Shown here piece after piece: positions 23,780 to 35,623 of a DNA stretch of 64,000 bases. Where the stretch lies: positions 14,004,501 to 14,068,500 of the forward strand of contig OX637399.1 of assembly GCA_951799425.1 (NCBI GenBank), given 5' to 3'. The notes beneath the pieces were generated by a model, which saw only the letters and a program-made list of their open reading frames with translations, did not search any database and was not told where the DNA came from. The DNA is from Ilex aquifolium. Its lineage: Eukaryota; Streptophyta; Magnoliopsida; Aquifoliales; Aquifoliaceae. Position numbers and translations under genes: made by a program. Each line of letters starts with the position of its first letter. Position 1 is the first letter of the stretch.

Positions 23780-25117
23780 CTAATCCTCATCTCTATCCTC
23801 CCTGTCACCGTCATCATCGTCACCAGCATCCTCCTCTCTAGAGTCCTCCTCAAAGCCCTCCTCCTATTCATTATCATCGTCCTCCTCTGAGTCCCCCACC
23901 TCAACTACAGTGGAAGCTGAGGGGGCAGAGGTGGAGGGTCCAGCAGCTGGAGGTGGTGGTCCACCTGGGATCGGCTTGCCAGGGAACGTGTGCTAAAAAA
24001 GTCTGGTCATCATAGCAGAGATCCCATAGACTGTCTCCTTTAATGCATCCAGGCACTGAGGCACTGTGCGCACAGGGGCGAAAGTAGATGGCCCAGGGAC
24101 AGACGACCCCGTAGAGGAAGGTCCTGCACTAGACGACCTCGGTCTCGGAACCCTAGCACGCTCACCCCAACTCATAGCAGACCTCTTGCTACTGCTAGCC
24201 TTTCCTATGGCTCTGGTCTCAAGAGGAGTCAATTTGTCAAAGGCATACATCTTCACCTTGAAATGGCTGCACATCCGGGTGACTAGGTTTCCAAAAGGGA
24301 GATTCACTTTCAGCTTCCTAGCCTAAGCGAATTCCTTTATCACCTCCCAAATGAAAAGTGCAATATCTAAAGCCTTCCCCGTCATCACCGCATCCAAAAG
24401 AGCAAGCTTTTCAATTTTGGGGTTCTTCTTGGCTCCCCTTGGGAGCAAGTTATAATGCAAAATTTTATTCATCATCCCATACCCATGCATGAGCCCCCCA
24501 ACTTGGACCGTTCCCCTAAATTGAGTCGGGTCCTCGTACATCGAAGCCACATACTCTGGGATGGTCTTGACCCCAGGGATATTGTGGGGATAGACCGGGA
24601 CACTGGGAGGTGGCCTCTCGTACCTTATCAATGTAGCAATAACATTCGGGGTCACATCGAACGTCTTGCCCCTCACATTAGCTCTTTGAATCTCCGCATC
24701 CTCATCCATTACCTTGAGTTTTTGGTAAAACTCCCAACAAAACCCCAAGTTGAACCCACTCACGAGCTCAAACCAAATTCCAATCTCGTGGGCCTCAATG
24801 ATCCTCACTACCTCGTTGTTTGGACCTAGGGATGCCCTATCCACAAACCTTTCACAAGTCACGTTCTTTTCCACGATGCATTGGTTGCGAGCATCGTTCC
24901 TCGCCTTCTTCCTTTGCTCACTCCGGTCTCCAATAGACCCTTCCCCACCTCTCTTGCGAGCACTCGCACCCTCGGGCTGTGGAGAGCTTGGCCCGGTGTG
25001 CTTGGTGCGGGCCATGCATAGCAACAGTGCCCCAAACATCACAAGCGACAAGAGAGCCAAAATAAAACCCTCAATCGGGTCAATAACATCTCGGAGGATC
25101 CTCCCATGGCGAGCCAT
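23780..25117 (-). pseudogene. Element F env-like ORF region (fossil)
   Basis: On the minus strand it starts MARHGRILRDVIDPIEGF and has a hydrophobic stretch (FILALLSLVMFGALLLC) that could span a membrane. It then has a basic segment, a FYQKLKVMDEDAEIQRANVRG region comparable to 'FYSNAEIV...YVRG' of B, a Ser/Pro-rich part and an acidic Asp/Glu tail. It belongs to the same group of env-like ORFs as 9371-10470 and 41241-42286. The function is unknown. It is broken. Confidence 0.72.
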
Positions 25118-25404
25118 TGCAAAGATTTTGGGACTTTTGGAAAGAGTAAAGGAGATTAGGGCTTGGGGAATTTTCGGCAAAACTAGGGTTTAAAAGATGA
25201 ACTTCTCATATCTTCACTAAAATCCACTAAATCAACAGTCATAGGAGTGAGATTTGAGAGATTAATGCAATAGGTGAGGAATTTGGAAGCTTAGGAATGT
25301 TTGGAGGGGGAGAGAAATGTCTTAGGGTTTGTGCTTTGGGAAGACAATGAATAGTTTTCCCGAAAAAATTTGATTAAAAGCCCTAATTTTGGCATTCTGG
25401 GTGA

Positions 25405-25542
25405 AACCTACCGGTAGGTCGACGCCAAACCTATCGGTAGGTTTTACTCTAGTGAGTAAAAACTACCGGTAGTTTTCCAGTAGGTTCAGGACCAGTCTGC
25501 AAAACCTACCGGTAGTTATATGCAAAAACTACCGGTAGGTTT
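25405..25542. repeat. CTACCGGTAG palindrome array upstream of F's env-like ORF
   Basis: Four to five palindromes of the A2-LTR type occur (AACCTACCGGTAGG, AAAACTACCGGTAGTTTT and mixed forms) with the same GACGCC and ACTC-AGTGAG spacers as the LTR array. The array lies about 290 bp upstream (minus strand) of the env-like start, mirroring element B. Confidence 0.9.
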
Positions 25543-25559
25543 TCACTTATTTGCAAAAA

Positions 25560-27360
25560 AATGTGCTCTCCACTTCACTTCAACTCCTACACATTCTAGC
25601 ACTCTATTTATGACCTCTACTCCACACACAAAAAAAAATGTGCTACACTTGTAAACCACAATTTGAACCATCATGCCCCAAGTCATTACCAAAATTGCAA
25701 TATGATTTAAAATTTTGATGCTTTCAAAACACAAGGCATAGATTTCTACATTTAACTACCAAAATTAACACCCAAAATGTAAAAACACATATTCAAATAA
25801 TCAAGGTTATTCCTAATTCCTACAAAATATTGAGAGTTGAGTAATATTCCCCTATCCTTAAAGCATAGGGTTGTGAAACACATCGTTTGAATGCCCGTAC
25901 CAAGCACACATGAGCATCACTATAGCCTTAAATACTAGTTTAGAGTATGCACCTACACATTCATTTTCAAACTCGTGTGTGTGAAATGGACATGTAATTT
26001 AAGCATTTACATAATAGAGTTCACAATCACTTTGGCTATCCAAATTAAGCTTTGATACTACCTCACCAAGGGTGTCTCTCAACAATGAATTACACTCTAG
26101 TTATCCTAGCATGCTCTCCATGTGTATATGTGAGATAGAATCTTGTGCACAAAACGAAGTATGCTCACATATAATCCAAAAATGAAGTTCATGCAAGGAA
26201 TGCTAGGGCATTAGATAGCAAACAACTTCTCTTTTATCTAAAAGTATGCATCTCCCATGCTTCTCTAAATTATTTAGGACTTTTACGGGTTATAATGGGG
26301 CCTTGAGGGTGATATTGAGGCAATTGAAATGAAAGATATAGGATAACAATGAGGATTGTTCCGAATGAGTGACTTTTTATTCAAAAACATCTCCCTTTTC
26401 ATGGGATTTTCAGTCAAACACCATCACCACACTCTTTAATTCTTTTCTTTCTTTTCCTTAAAATTTTCCTTTTCTTTTTGATCAATCTTTCTTCTTTTCA
26501 CCCCTTTTTTCTCCTTTTCTTGGATTTTCATTCTTTTCTATGCAACTCTTTGAGTTTCAATCTCATTCATCCCTTTTGTTTGAGTTTCCACACCATACAT
26601 CCTTCTCTTTTCTGATCACTTATATTCAGCTCTAGGAACAACCAATGTGAGGTAGATTTTTATCATTTTGCACTGGTTTGGTCAAATGTGTGGTATGGAA
26701 ACGAATTTGCAATTAAGGCTCAATCACGACAATAGGGACATACTTTCACAAGAAAATGGCAAAGGCTCAAAATAAATCAAAGATGGCCTAAGATCCTTTC
26801 TAGATGGGCATGGGAGAGCATTATACATATCAAGACAAAGTCAATCCACTACCCAAATGCAACTAACCAAAACAAACATAATGAGATTATTGAACAAATT
26901 TAGAATTTAAAAAATTGTTCCTTGAGTAAATGTAAGCTCCCTCCAACAAGGATTGGCACTAAAGCTCTCATGGGTTCTTACTCATCTCCACTAGTCATGT
27001 CAAGCACTAAAATGTGAACTCAATCCGTAAATTAACGAAATTATACATTCAAGGTGTACCTAAGTTTGAGTTTAAAAGTAAACACATGTGTGATACTCAA
27101 GCATAGGATGGACTTCTATAATGTGCTCATGTATTCAAGGTTCAATGCAAAGATCAACATATCAACAACCCGTGACACTCTAAATAAGGGAATACAGATC
27201 AAGACTCAGATATTTTCACAAAAAATTTTGAATTTTTCACATAATTAGCAACTATTGTGAACAAAAATCTGTATGATATGTGAAAGGTGAATTTTCACCA
27301 CAAAAATTGGTATTATCAACAAAAAATTCCCACAAACATTGGTGTATCAAACAAATGGTG
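25560..27360 (-). other. Non-coding region of element F with conserved block
   Basis: No credible coding sequence is present. The part at 26240-26920 read on the minus strand shares GAAAGGATCTTAGGCCATCT, TTTGAGCCTTTGCCATTTTC, a GATTGAGCC box and CCATTATAACCCGTAAAAGT with the tails of B and C. The region at 25988-27035 is homologous to F0. Confidence 0.6.
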
Positions 27361-27402
27361 CACCTCACCCCCAACTTGATTCATGCATTGTCCTCAATGC
27401 AA
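27361..27402 (-). promoter_or_regulatory. Internal polypurine-like motif (element F)
   Basis: The minus strand reads GCATTGAGGACAATGCATGA, then ATCAAGTTGGGGGTGAGGTG. It lies just after pol and over 4 kb from the 3' LTR. Confidence 0.6.
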
Positions 27403-27599
27403 CAAAAAAGATATGATATGCAATGAAGGACTGTAAAAAGATGAGTAGGGTTAGAGAACACCTCGCACTTGAGCTTTTGACAAAAATGCCAATATCTGCA
27501 ACTAAGAAAAACAACACTATACGAAAAGATAAATTAAGAACAATTAAAGTAAATAAAAATGATTGTACACTAAAAAACATAAGACAGTTAGTCCTCCAA

Positions 27600-28482
27600 T
27601 AAGTCCGGGTAAACCGGATCCATCAAATCTTCCTCCACTCCTTGTCCTTCAAAACCCTCGAAGAATCGCTTAAGTCTTTGGCCATTGACCTTGAATGGCT
27701 TGCTATCTTCGGGGTTTGTGACTTCCACAGCTCCATTGGGGTAGGCCACCTTGACAAGATAGGGGTCATCCCAACGGGATCGGAGTTTACCTTAAAAGAT
27801 TGAGAGACGAGAATTGTATAAGAGCACTTTTTGTCCGAGCTCAAATGATTTCCTTACAATGGATTTATCATTAAAGATCTTAGCCCTCTCTTTTGAAATT
27901 TTAGAGCTCTCATACGCATCTCTTCGAATCTCTTCCAATTCATTCATTTCAAGCTTCCTATTCTCTCCGGCCATTCTCATGTTGAAGTTTAAGATTTTTA
28001 TGGCCTAATATGCTTTATGCTCCATCTCAACCGGCAAATGGCAAGCCTTGACATAGACTAGCCTATAGGGTGACATGCCTAGAACAGTCTTGTAAGCAGT
28101 GCGATAAGCCCAAAGGGCATAGATCAATCTAAATGACCAATCCTTCCTATTGGGATTCACCGTTTTCTCTAGGATGTTTTTGATCTCCCTATTAACCAAC
28201 TCAGCTTGGCCATTAGTTTGTGGGTGATATGCGGTGGACACCTTGTGTGTGACGCCATATTTATGCATCAACGATACAAATGCTCTATTACAAAAATGCG
28301 ACCCACCATCGCTTATCATTGCATGAGGCATCCCAAACCTCAAAAAAATATTCTCCTCGAGAAACTTGACCATGACCCGGTGGTCATTGGTCTTGGTCGG
28401 GATAGCCACCACCCATTTGGACACGTAGTCCACTTCCAGCAGAATGTATAGGTAGCCAAATGACACGGGGAAGGGACCCATG
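27600..28482 (-). pseudogene. Element F integrase, C-terminal part (fossil)
   Basis: On the minus strand the catalytic core ([45 protein letters not shown]) and the C-terminal region ending in a PNGAVEV...FKVNGQRLK motif are clear. The N-terminal part of the same integrase lies at 45838-46170, on the other side of element C. Confidence 0.9.
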
Positions 28483-28487
28483 AAGTC
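28483..28487. repeat. Target-site duplication AAGTC (element C)
   Basis: AAGTC at 28483-28487 is repeated at 45833-45837. It flanks LTRs starting TGAT and ending GCGAATCA. Confidence 0.93.
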
Positions 28488-28868
28488 TGATTAACCCTAA
28501 TTAGTGTGTAATCAAAAATGATTAAGTAATCAACTTTGTAAGATAAAACAATTAAACATTATGAATTAGGGTTTGTGCGTAAATTAAAGTTTTTAATACT
28601 TTATGTTTGAATTTCAGGGTCTAATACAGAAATACAGGAGAATATGAGGTAAACTTGCAAAGCTGGAAACAACGAAGGACCAAAGTGTAAAAGCGACACA
28701 TGGAAGTTCCAGAACGCGACACATGCCCCTGCTGCAAGACACCACGAACTCCAAGAACATGACACGTGTACCTACTGCAAGGCATCACCATCCGAATGGT
28801 GATGGGAGGGTCAGGACGGCTAGGCTTGGTGGCATGCATTTAACTCTCCACCTCATGCTTCCTTTGCC

Positions 28869-28876
28869 TATAAATA
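28869..28876 (+). promoter_or_regulatory. TATA box of element C LTR
   Basis: GCCTATAAATATGC, the same GCCTATAAATA context as element B's TATA boxes. Repeated GACACATG and one ACACGTGT (G-box/ABRE-like core) lie 100-190 bp upstream. The equivalent in the 3' LTR is at 44391-44398. Confidence 0.65.
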
Positions 28877-29339
28877 TGCATGCCCTTATTCATTTCAAGA
28901 AGGCCGGCCACCCTAGAGCCAAAGAGAGAAAGAAAAAGTGAAAGAGAAAGTCATAAGCCGGTCTATTCTACACCAATATTATGTATTTCTACATTTCTGT
29001 TTAGTCTTTCTATTCGGATAGTTGAACTACCGCCACTTTGTTGTTTTAATTAATAATAAGAGTGGTTGTGTTTCAAGTGTTCCTTGTGAAAGAAGTTTTA
29101 GAGTTTTTGTTTTCATTTCAGTTATAATGACGAATACCCGCACTCCTTGCTTGTCAGTAGCGATGGGGTGTGAGTAGTCGTTTATACCCTTCGATGAAGG
29201 GTGAACATATGTATATTATCGGTTAGATTATGAAAATGATAATATTTTATATTTATTTATATATGTATTATACGCTTCATGCATGACACATCGATGTACT
29301 TAGTTTCGGTGCTGTGCCTGGAATTATGTCATCGGTGCA

Positions 29340-29935
29340 TCATCAACCTACCAGTTAAACAACCACGGTGTTCCTACCGGTATGGCTTGTCCTCCACCGG
29401 AACGCTGAGGATGTTCTACTGATGCATGGTACAAAACCTAAATGATCCTCATGAATGGCTTGTCCTTCTGGGTTATTAGGGTTGTTTAATTACTATATAT
29501 AACTATATTGCCAGTCTAACAACCACGGTGTTCCTACCGGTATGGCTAGTCCTCCATCGGAACACTGAGGATGTTTAACTGGTATATATATCACAGATGA
29601 CCTATTGAGTAATTCAAGTATTCCTCATGAATGGCTTGGCCTTCTGGTTTACTCGGATTAGTTAATTGGCACATCTATAACCAGCTAACCTAAGAAGTTG
29701 TTGTGTTATGACTGTTACCACCAGCTAACCTAAGAAGTTGCTGAGTTATGGTTTATTATATACGCACTTACTATTACAAGACAATTGAATAATTCAAGTA
29801 TTCCTCATGAATGGCTTGTCCTTCTGGTGTGCTTGGATTAATCAATTGTCATAACCAGCTAACCTAAGAAGTTGCTGTGTTATGATTAATATCATCAGCT
29901 AGCCTAAGAAGTTGTTGTGTGATGGTTTATATACA
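29340..29935. repeat. Hairpin-forming repeat units in element C LTR
   Basis: Three interleaved unit types occur. One is ACGGTGTTCCTACCGGTATG with CCACCGGAACGCTGAGG (2 copies, arms GTTCC/GGAAC). One is TCCTCATGAATGGCTTG (3 copies). One is CAGCTAACCTAAGAAGTTG (4 copies; arms CAGCTAAC/GTTGCTG extended by ATAAC/GTTAT). The same set is in the 3' LTR at about 44860-45455. Confidence 0.85.
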
Positions 29936-30316
29936 TCAGACCTACCGGTTGACTTGTCAGTAACATGGAAGTTAATTATTGTAAGGTAGCATTTCCAGTA
30001 TTTAACCGATATAAAGCATATGGGATCCTCTAAACTGAAGGTTATCTTTTATATTATTGTCAGTAACAAGCTTATCTCTGTATTTAATTTAAAGTAAACT
30101 AGTTATCAATCTAAGTTCACATCACAAGCTATCAATTGTTATAATGCTTTAAACAACTTTAATGTTCTTTTTATTTTGTTTTTATTTTAAATTCTAAGTT
30201 ACTAAAACTCTTCGTGGTATCAATACTTGGACTTAAACCGAGAAAACTATAATTCGACCACTTATACTTGGGTGTATAATATAATTTAGATCACAAAATA
30301 GTGCGAATCAAGTTTT

Positions 30317-30330
30317 TGGCGCCGTTGCCG
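30317..30330 (+). promoter_or_regulatory. Primer-binding site, tRNA-Asp type (element C)
   Basis: TGGCGCCGTTGCCG, 14 nt complementary to the tRNA-Asp 3' end, lies 6 bases after the LTR. The match is shorter than in B and G. Confidence 0.88.
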
Positions 30331-30431
30331 TAGAGTTATGGTAATTTGAAAAAAAAAAAAGAAAAAGAAAAAAATATATTTGTTTATTTGTTTTTTATGT
30401 TTATAGTTTGCTTGTTTGTTTTTAATAGTCT

Positions 30432-32000
30432 ATGTCTGTTCATTCATCAGTAGGTTCGGTAAATCAGTCATCTCCTTCGTCTTCATCATCTTCTTCATCT
30501 ACATCTACACAAGAATCATTTGACTTAAGTATGGCTCAAAACGTACCTAGGGAGGAAGAAGCTAGAGAACAAGAAGTAGTTCAAAATGTCCGACCGTTAA
30601 AAGAATATTTACATCCTACAAGAACTAATGTCCCGGCATGTTTTGCTTTTCCAACAGACGCTCCAAATATTAATATTAAACTAGGAACAATACAGTTACT
30701 ACCACAGTTCCATGGTTTAGAAACCGAAAATTTATATGTTCATATAAAAGAATTTGAAGAAGTCTGTGGAACTTTGCAAGATAATTCTGAAATGGTCAGA
30801 TTAAAACTTTATCCTTTCTCGCTAAAAGATAAAGCTAAACTATGCCTTAACTCTTTAAGAGCAAATTCTATCACAAGTTGGCAAGCTTTACAAACTAAAT
30901 TCTTTAAAAAAAAATTTCTTGTGCATCGTACTAATGCATTAAGACATCAGATGATGAATTTTGCAGTAAAAGAAAAAGAAACTTTTTATCAATGCTGGAA
31001 AAGATTTAAGGATCTTCTCCAAGTTTATCCACATCATGCATTTGAAAATTGGATGTTAGTCGGATTTTTCTATGATGCTCTTCCATCTGCAATGAGACAA
31101 TTTGTTGAAATGATGGCTCAAGGAGAATTTATGAATAAAAACCCTGAAGAAGTATTTTAATTTTTTGATACTATTTCAGAGAGTTTCCAGATGTGGGACT
31201 CGACTTCTTCAAATATTGTGGAAAATAAGCCATCTACATCTGAAAGAGAAAAATATATTTTGAAAGACGATGATGATTTAAGAGCTAAAATGGCTAATCT
31301 ATCTTGAAAACTAGAAGCCCTAGAAATGAAAAAAGTTAAGTAAGTATCTGTTGTTTCTTCTACTGATCAAGTATGTGAAATTTGTGCATTGTCAGGACAT
31401 CCTGCTGGGGAATGTCCAACTATACCTGTCTTTAAAGAAGTCTTAATTGAACAATCAAATGTTGTTCCAACTTATACTAAACCATATTCAAATCCATATT
31501 CTGAGACTTACAATCCAGGATGGAGAAATCATCCAAATTTTAGTTGGAGAAATACACAACCTACAAATCAAACACAAGGTCCACCACAGCTACAAAATCA
31601 ACAACAATATCAACCATATCAACCTCCTCAGAAAAGAACTCTGGAAAATAATATGAATCAATTCATTCAAAGGCAAATGAATTTTAATACTCAAACAACT
31701 CAAGCTTTTAATGATTTTAAAGCTCAAACTTCTCAGAGTATTGAAGATATTAAGAATCATCTAGCTAAGTTGACCCAATCTTTAAGTACGTCAGAGAAAG
31801 GGAAGTTTCCATCTCAACCTAAACCTCCACAAAGTCAGAGTCAATCTAATTTTGTGTCATTTGAAGCCTCACCAAGTCAAGTACAAGCGATCACAACACT
31901 AAGAAGTGGTAAGGTAATTGATAAAACTATTAAACCCAAGATTCCAAAGAAAATACGTAAGTCAATTCCTATAAACGAACCACTTGAACTTGAACCGTTA
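30432..32000 (+). pseudogene. Element C gag region (fossil)
   Basis: It has a Ser-rich N-terminus, a capsid domain (KLYPFSLKDKAKLCLNSLRA, then FYQCWKRFKDLLQVYPHH), a zinc knuckle (CEICALSGHPAGECP), the NPGWRNHPNFSWRN motif and a Gln-rich linker. It runs into protease as one polyprotein in the usual family arrangement. It is broken. Confidence 0.9.
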
Positions 32001-32039
32001 GTCAAAAAGCAAGAAGAAGTACAAAGTAAAAAAGATTTT

Positions 32040-32760
32040 CCATGTCCTATTCCTTTACCTTTTCCTCAAAGGGTCAAGAAACTTTCATCCGAAAAAGATC
32101 AATCTGATATTCTCGAGTTATTTAAACAGGTAAAGATTAATATTTCTTTGTTGGATGCAATAAAACGAGTTCCAGTTTATGCTAAATTTTTAAAAGATCT
32201 TTGCACAATAAAAAGAAGAACTAATGTACCAAAGAAAGCATTTTTAACTGAACAAGTTAATATCATAATACAGCATGATACGCTTATTAAGTACAAAGAT
32301 TCGGGTAGTCTTACAGTCACATGCCTCATTGGAAATTTTCGAATTGAACAAGCTCTGCTAGATCTTGGATCTAGTTGTAATTTAATGCCATATTCAGTAT
32401 ATACACAATTAGGATTAAGTGAGCTAAAACCTTCCAATATTACATTACAACTAGCAAATCGTTCAATAAAAACTCCACAAGGAGTTGTGGAAGATGTTAT
32501 TGTCCAAGTTGATCAATTCTATTTTCTAGCAGATTTTATCATTATAGACACGGAACCAATTTGTCATGCATGTGCATCTGTATCCATACCTCTGATTTTA
32601 GGTCGACCATTCCTAGCTACATCAAATGCATTGATTAATTGTAGGAATGGAGTCATGAAACTTTCATTCGGAAATATAACTTTGGAATTAAATATTTTTG
32701 AAAGTACAAAACGGCCTAGAGAAGAAGAAGAAATACAGGAAGTAAATTATGTGGAGACAT
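32040..32760 (+). pseudogene. Element C aspartic protease region (fossil)
   Basis: Retropepsin text: ALLDLGSSCNLMPYSVYTQL, LANRSIKTPQGVVEDVIVQV, IPLILGRPFLATSNALINC. It is homologous to the protease regions of B and G. Confidence 0.88.
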
Positions 32761-33079
32761 TAACTCAAAGTTTTTTTGAAAAGAACTTTCTGGAAAAAAA
32801 AAATTATTTGCATTGGAATCAATACCTGATATTGAATCTGATACTGAATCTGAAATTACATCTGCAAAAGATATACAATGTGAAGAATTGTCCCCAACAA
32901 TTGTGGAATCTAATGTCAAAGTTTTTAAGCCAGAATTAAAACCTCTTCCAACCAATTTAAAATATGTTTTTTTTAGGAGAAAATGAAATCTATCCAGTAA
33001 TAATATCGTCAAAATTATCTGAAATTCAGGAAAAAAAACTGACAAAAGTCTTGAAAGATCACCAAACTGTTATTGGATA

Positions 33080-34430
33080 TGTACTCGGTGTATTTATTTA
33101 GAAGAGAATGCTAAACCATCTAGTCAAATGCAAAGAAGACTGAATCCACACTTAAAAGAAGTAGTTTGCGCTGAAGTACTTAAACTACTAGATGCTAATA
33201 TTATTTATCATATATCTGATAGTAAATGGGTCAGTCCTACACAAGTAGTTCCAAAGAGTTTGGTGTTACAGTAATAAAAAATCAAGAAGTTCCAAAGAAG
33301 TCTGGTGTTGGCGTGTATATATTGACTATAGAAAGCTAAATTCCCTCACCAAAAAGGATCACTTTCCGTTACCATTTCTAGATCAAGTACTTGAAAGAAT
33401 AGCTGGTCATGCATATTATTGTTTTCTAGATGGATATTCTGGTTATAATCAAATTGAAATTGTAATAGATGATCAAGAAAAAACTACATTTACATGTCCA
33501 TTTGGAACTTTTGCTTATAAAAGAATGCCTTTTGGGTTATGTAGTGCTCCAACTACTTTTCAGCGTTGCATGTTAAGTATATTTAGTGATATGGTAGAAC
33601 GACTCCTAGAAGTTTTTATGGACGACTTTTCAGTATATGGTAATTCATTTCACTTATGTTTAGAAAATCTTGAAAAAAGTACTTATTCGATGTGAAGAAA
33701 CAAATCTTGTTTTGAATTGGGAAAAATGTCATTTCATGGTTACACAAGGTATTGTTTTAGGCCACATAGTCTCTGAAAACGAAATTGAAGTTTATAAATC
33801 TAAAATTGACTTAATAGCTAATCTTCCTTCACCGAAAACTGTAAAAGATGTTCGATCTTTTTTAGGTCACGCTGAATTTTATAGAAGATTCATTAAAAAC
33901 TTTAATTCAATATCTAGACCAATCTGTAATCTTTTATGTCAGGATATAATATTTGAATGGAATGATGCATGTCAATTAGCATTTGATAAATTAAAAAATA
34001 TGCTTATTTATGCACCTATCATGCAACCTCCTGACTGGTGCTCACCTTTTGAATTAATGTGTGATGCAAGTGATTATGCAGTAGGAGTTGTATTAGGTCA
34101 AAGAAAAGATAAAAAATCATATGTTATTTACTATGCAAGTAAAACTCTAAATGCTGCACAAATGAACTATTCAACCACAGAAAAAGAATTACTTGCTGTT
34201 GTGTTTGCATTAGATAAATTTCGATCATATCTGGTTGAATCGTTAATTGTTGTATTTACAGATCATGCAGCTTTAAAATATTTACTTACTAAAAAAGATG
34301 TGAAGCCACATCTCCTGCGTTGGATTTTATTACTTCAAGAATTTGATCTTATCATTAAAGATAAGAAGGGAGTTGAAAATGTGGTAACAGATCACTTGTC
34401 AAGATTAAATGATGATATAAAGGAAGAACC
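33080..34430 (+). pseudogene. Element C reverse transcriptase and RNase H (fossil)
   Basis: The RT core includes the FMDD box (EVFMDDFSVYG near 33615) and the ILSKDV-like/FYRRFIKNF region. RNase H shows [35 protein letters not shown] and [11 protein letters not shown]. Broken. Confidence 0.9.
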
Positions 34431-35618
34431 AACTCCAATTAGAGAAACCTTTCCAGATAAACAACTTTTAGCAACCGAAGTACCATGGTATGCAGATATA
34501 GCCAACTATTTAGCTACTGGTACTATTCCTTCTAATTATACCTTGACTGATAAAAACAAGTTCCTAAGTGAGGTACGTAATTTTTTCTGGGAAGATCCTT
34601 ATGTGTTTAAATACTGTAAAGACCAAATAATAAGACGTTGTATACCTAATCATGAAATCAGTCAGGTAATTTAGTTTTGTCACTCTGAAGCTTGCGGAGG
34701 TCATTTTGCTTCAAAGAAAACCGCTGCTAAAATTCTGCAGTGTGGATTTTATTGGCCAACTATTTTTAAAGATGTACATATCTTTTGTTTAAATTGTGAC
34801 AGATGTCAAAGAATGGGGAATATTTCAAAAAGAAATATGATGTCTTTAAACCCTATTTTAATTATTGAAATTTTTTACTGTTGGGGCATCGATTTTATGG
34901 GACCATTTCCCCCATCCTTTGGATATCTGTATATTTTGGTTGCAGATGACTATGTTTCTAAATGGGTAGAGACAATTCCCTATAGAAATAATGATCACAG
35001 AACGGTGATAAATTTTTAAAAGAAAATATTTTATCCAGATTTGGGATTCCTCGAACAATCATCAGTGATGGTGGATTACATTTTTGTAATAAAGTTTTTG
35101 AAAACCTGATGAAAAAATATTTGATTTCTCATAAAATATCCACACCGTATCATCCTCAGATAAGTGGACAAGCTGAATTAGCTAATAGAGAGATAAAATA
35201 CATTTTAGAAAAAACAGTAAATCCAGATCGTAAGGTTTGGTCTTTAAGATTAACTTATGTACTTTGGGCTTACCGTACCGCATATAAGACTGTTCTAGGA
35301 ATGTCTCCTTATCGGTTAGTTTACGGTAAACCATGTCACTTGCCAGTAGAATTAGAACATAAAGCATATTGGGCAATCAAAATAATGAATCTTGATATGG
35401 ATAAAGTTGGAATATCACGTAAATTATAAATTAATGAATTAAAGGAGTTAAGAAACGAAGCTTATGAAAACGCAAAGATTGCTAAATCAATAACAAAAGT
35501 TTTTCATGATAAAAATATCATGAGAAAATATTTTGAACCATCTCAAAAAGTTCTACTGTACAATACAAAACTTCGTTTATTCCCTGAAAAATTAAGATCT
35601 AGATGGACATGACCTTAT

Positions 35619-35623
35619 ATAGT
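35619..35623. repeat. Target-site duplication ATAGT (solo LTR A3)
   Basis: ATAGT is repeated at 37474-37478, exactly bounding the TG...CA LTR. Confidence 0.92.

Larger units (their letters stand above)
21787..28482 (-). mobile_element. Element F, left part: Athila-like, minus strand, old and broken
   Basis: From right to left on the minus strand: end of integrase (27600-28482), internal polypurine motif, conserved non-coding block, palindrome array, env-like ORF, polypurine tract and 3' LTR (21787-23452). The element continues at 45838-47725 beyond element C, which inserted in its integrase region (duplication AAGTC). Its 5' LTR, PBS and gag are not in the window. It is older than C. Pol and the env-like ORF carry several lesions. 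Confidence 0.82.
28488..30310 (+). mobile_element. Element C 5' LTR
   Basis: 1823 bp, TGATTAACCC to GTGCGAATCA. It contains a G-box-like stretch (GACACGTGTACC near 28760, with GACACATG repeats), a TATA box at 28869 and a repeat-rich 3' half. Confidence 0.95.

Noticed and set aside
27365-27580. Minus-strand hydrophobic ORF resembling a small membrane protein
   Set aside because: It overlaps the internal polypurine motif, has no counterpart in B or C and is AT-rich; chance ORF.
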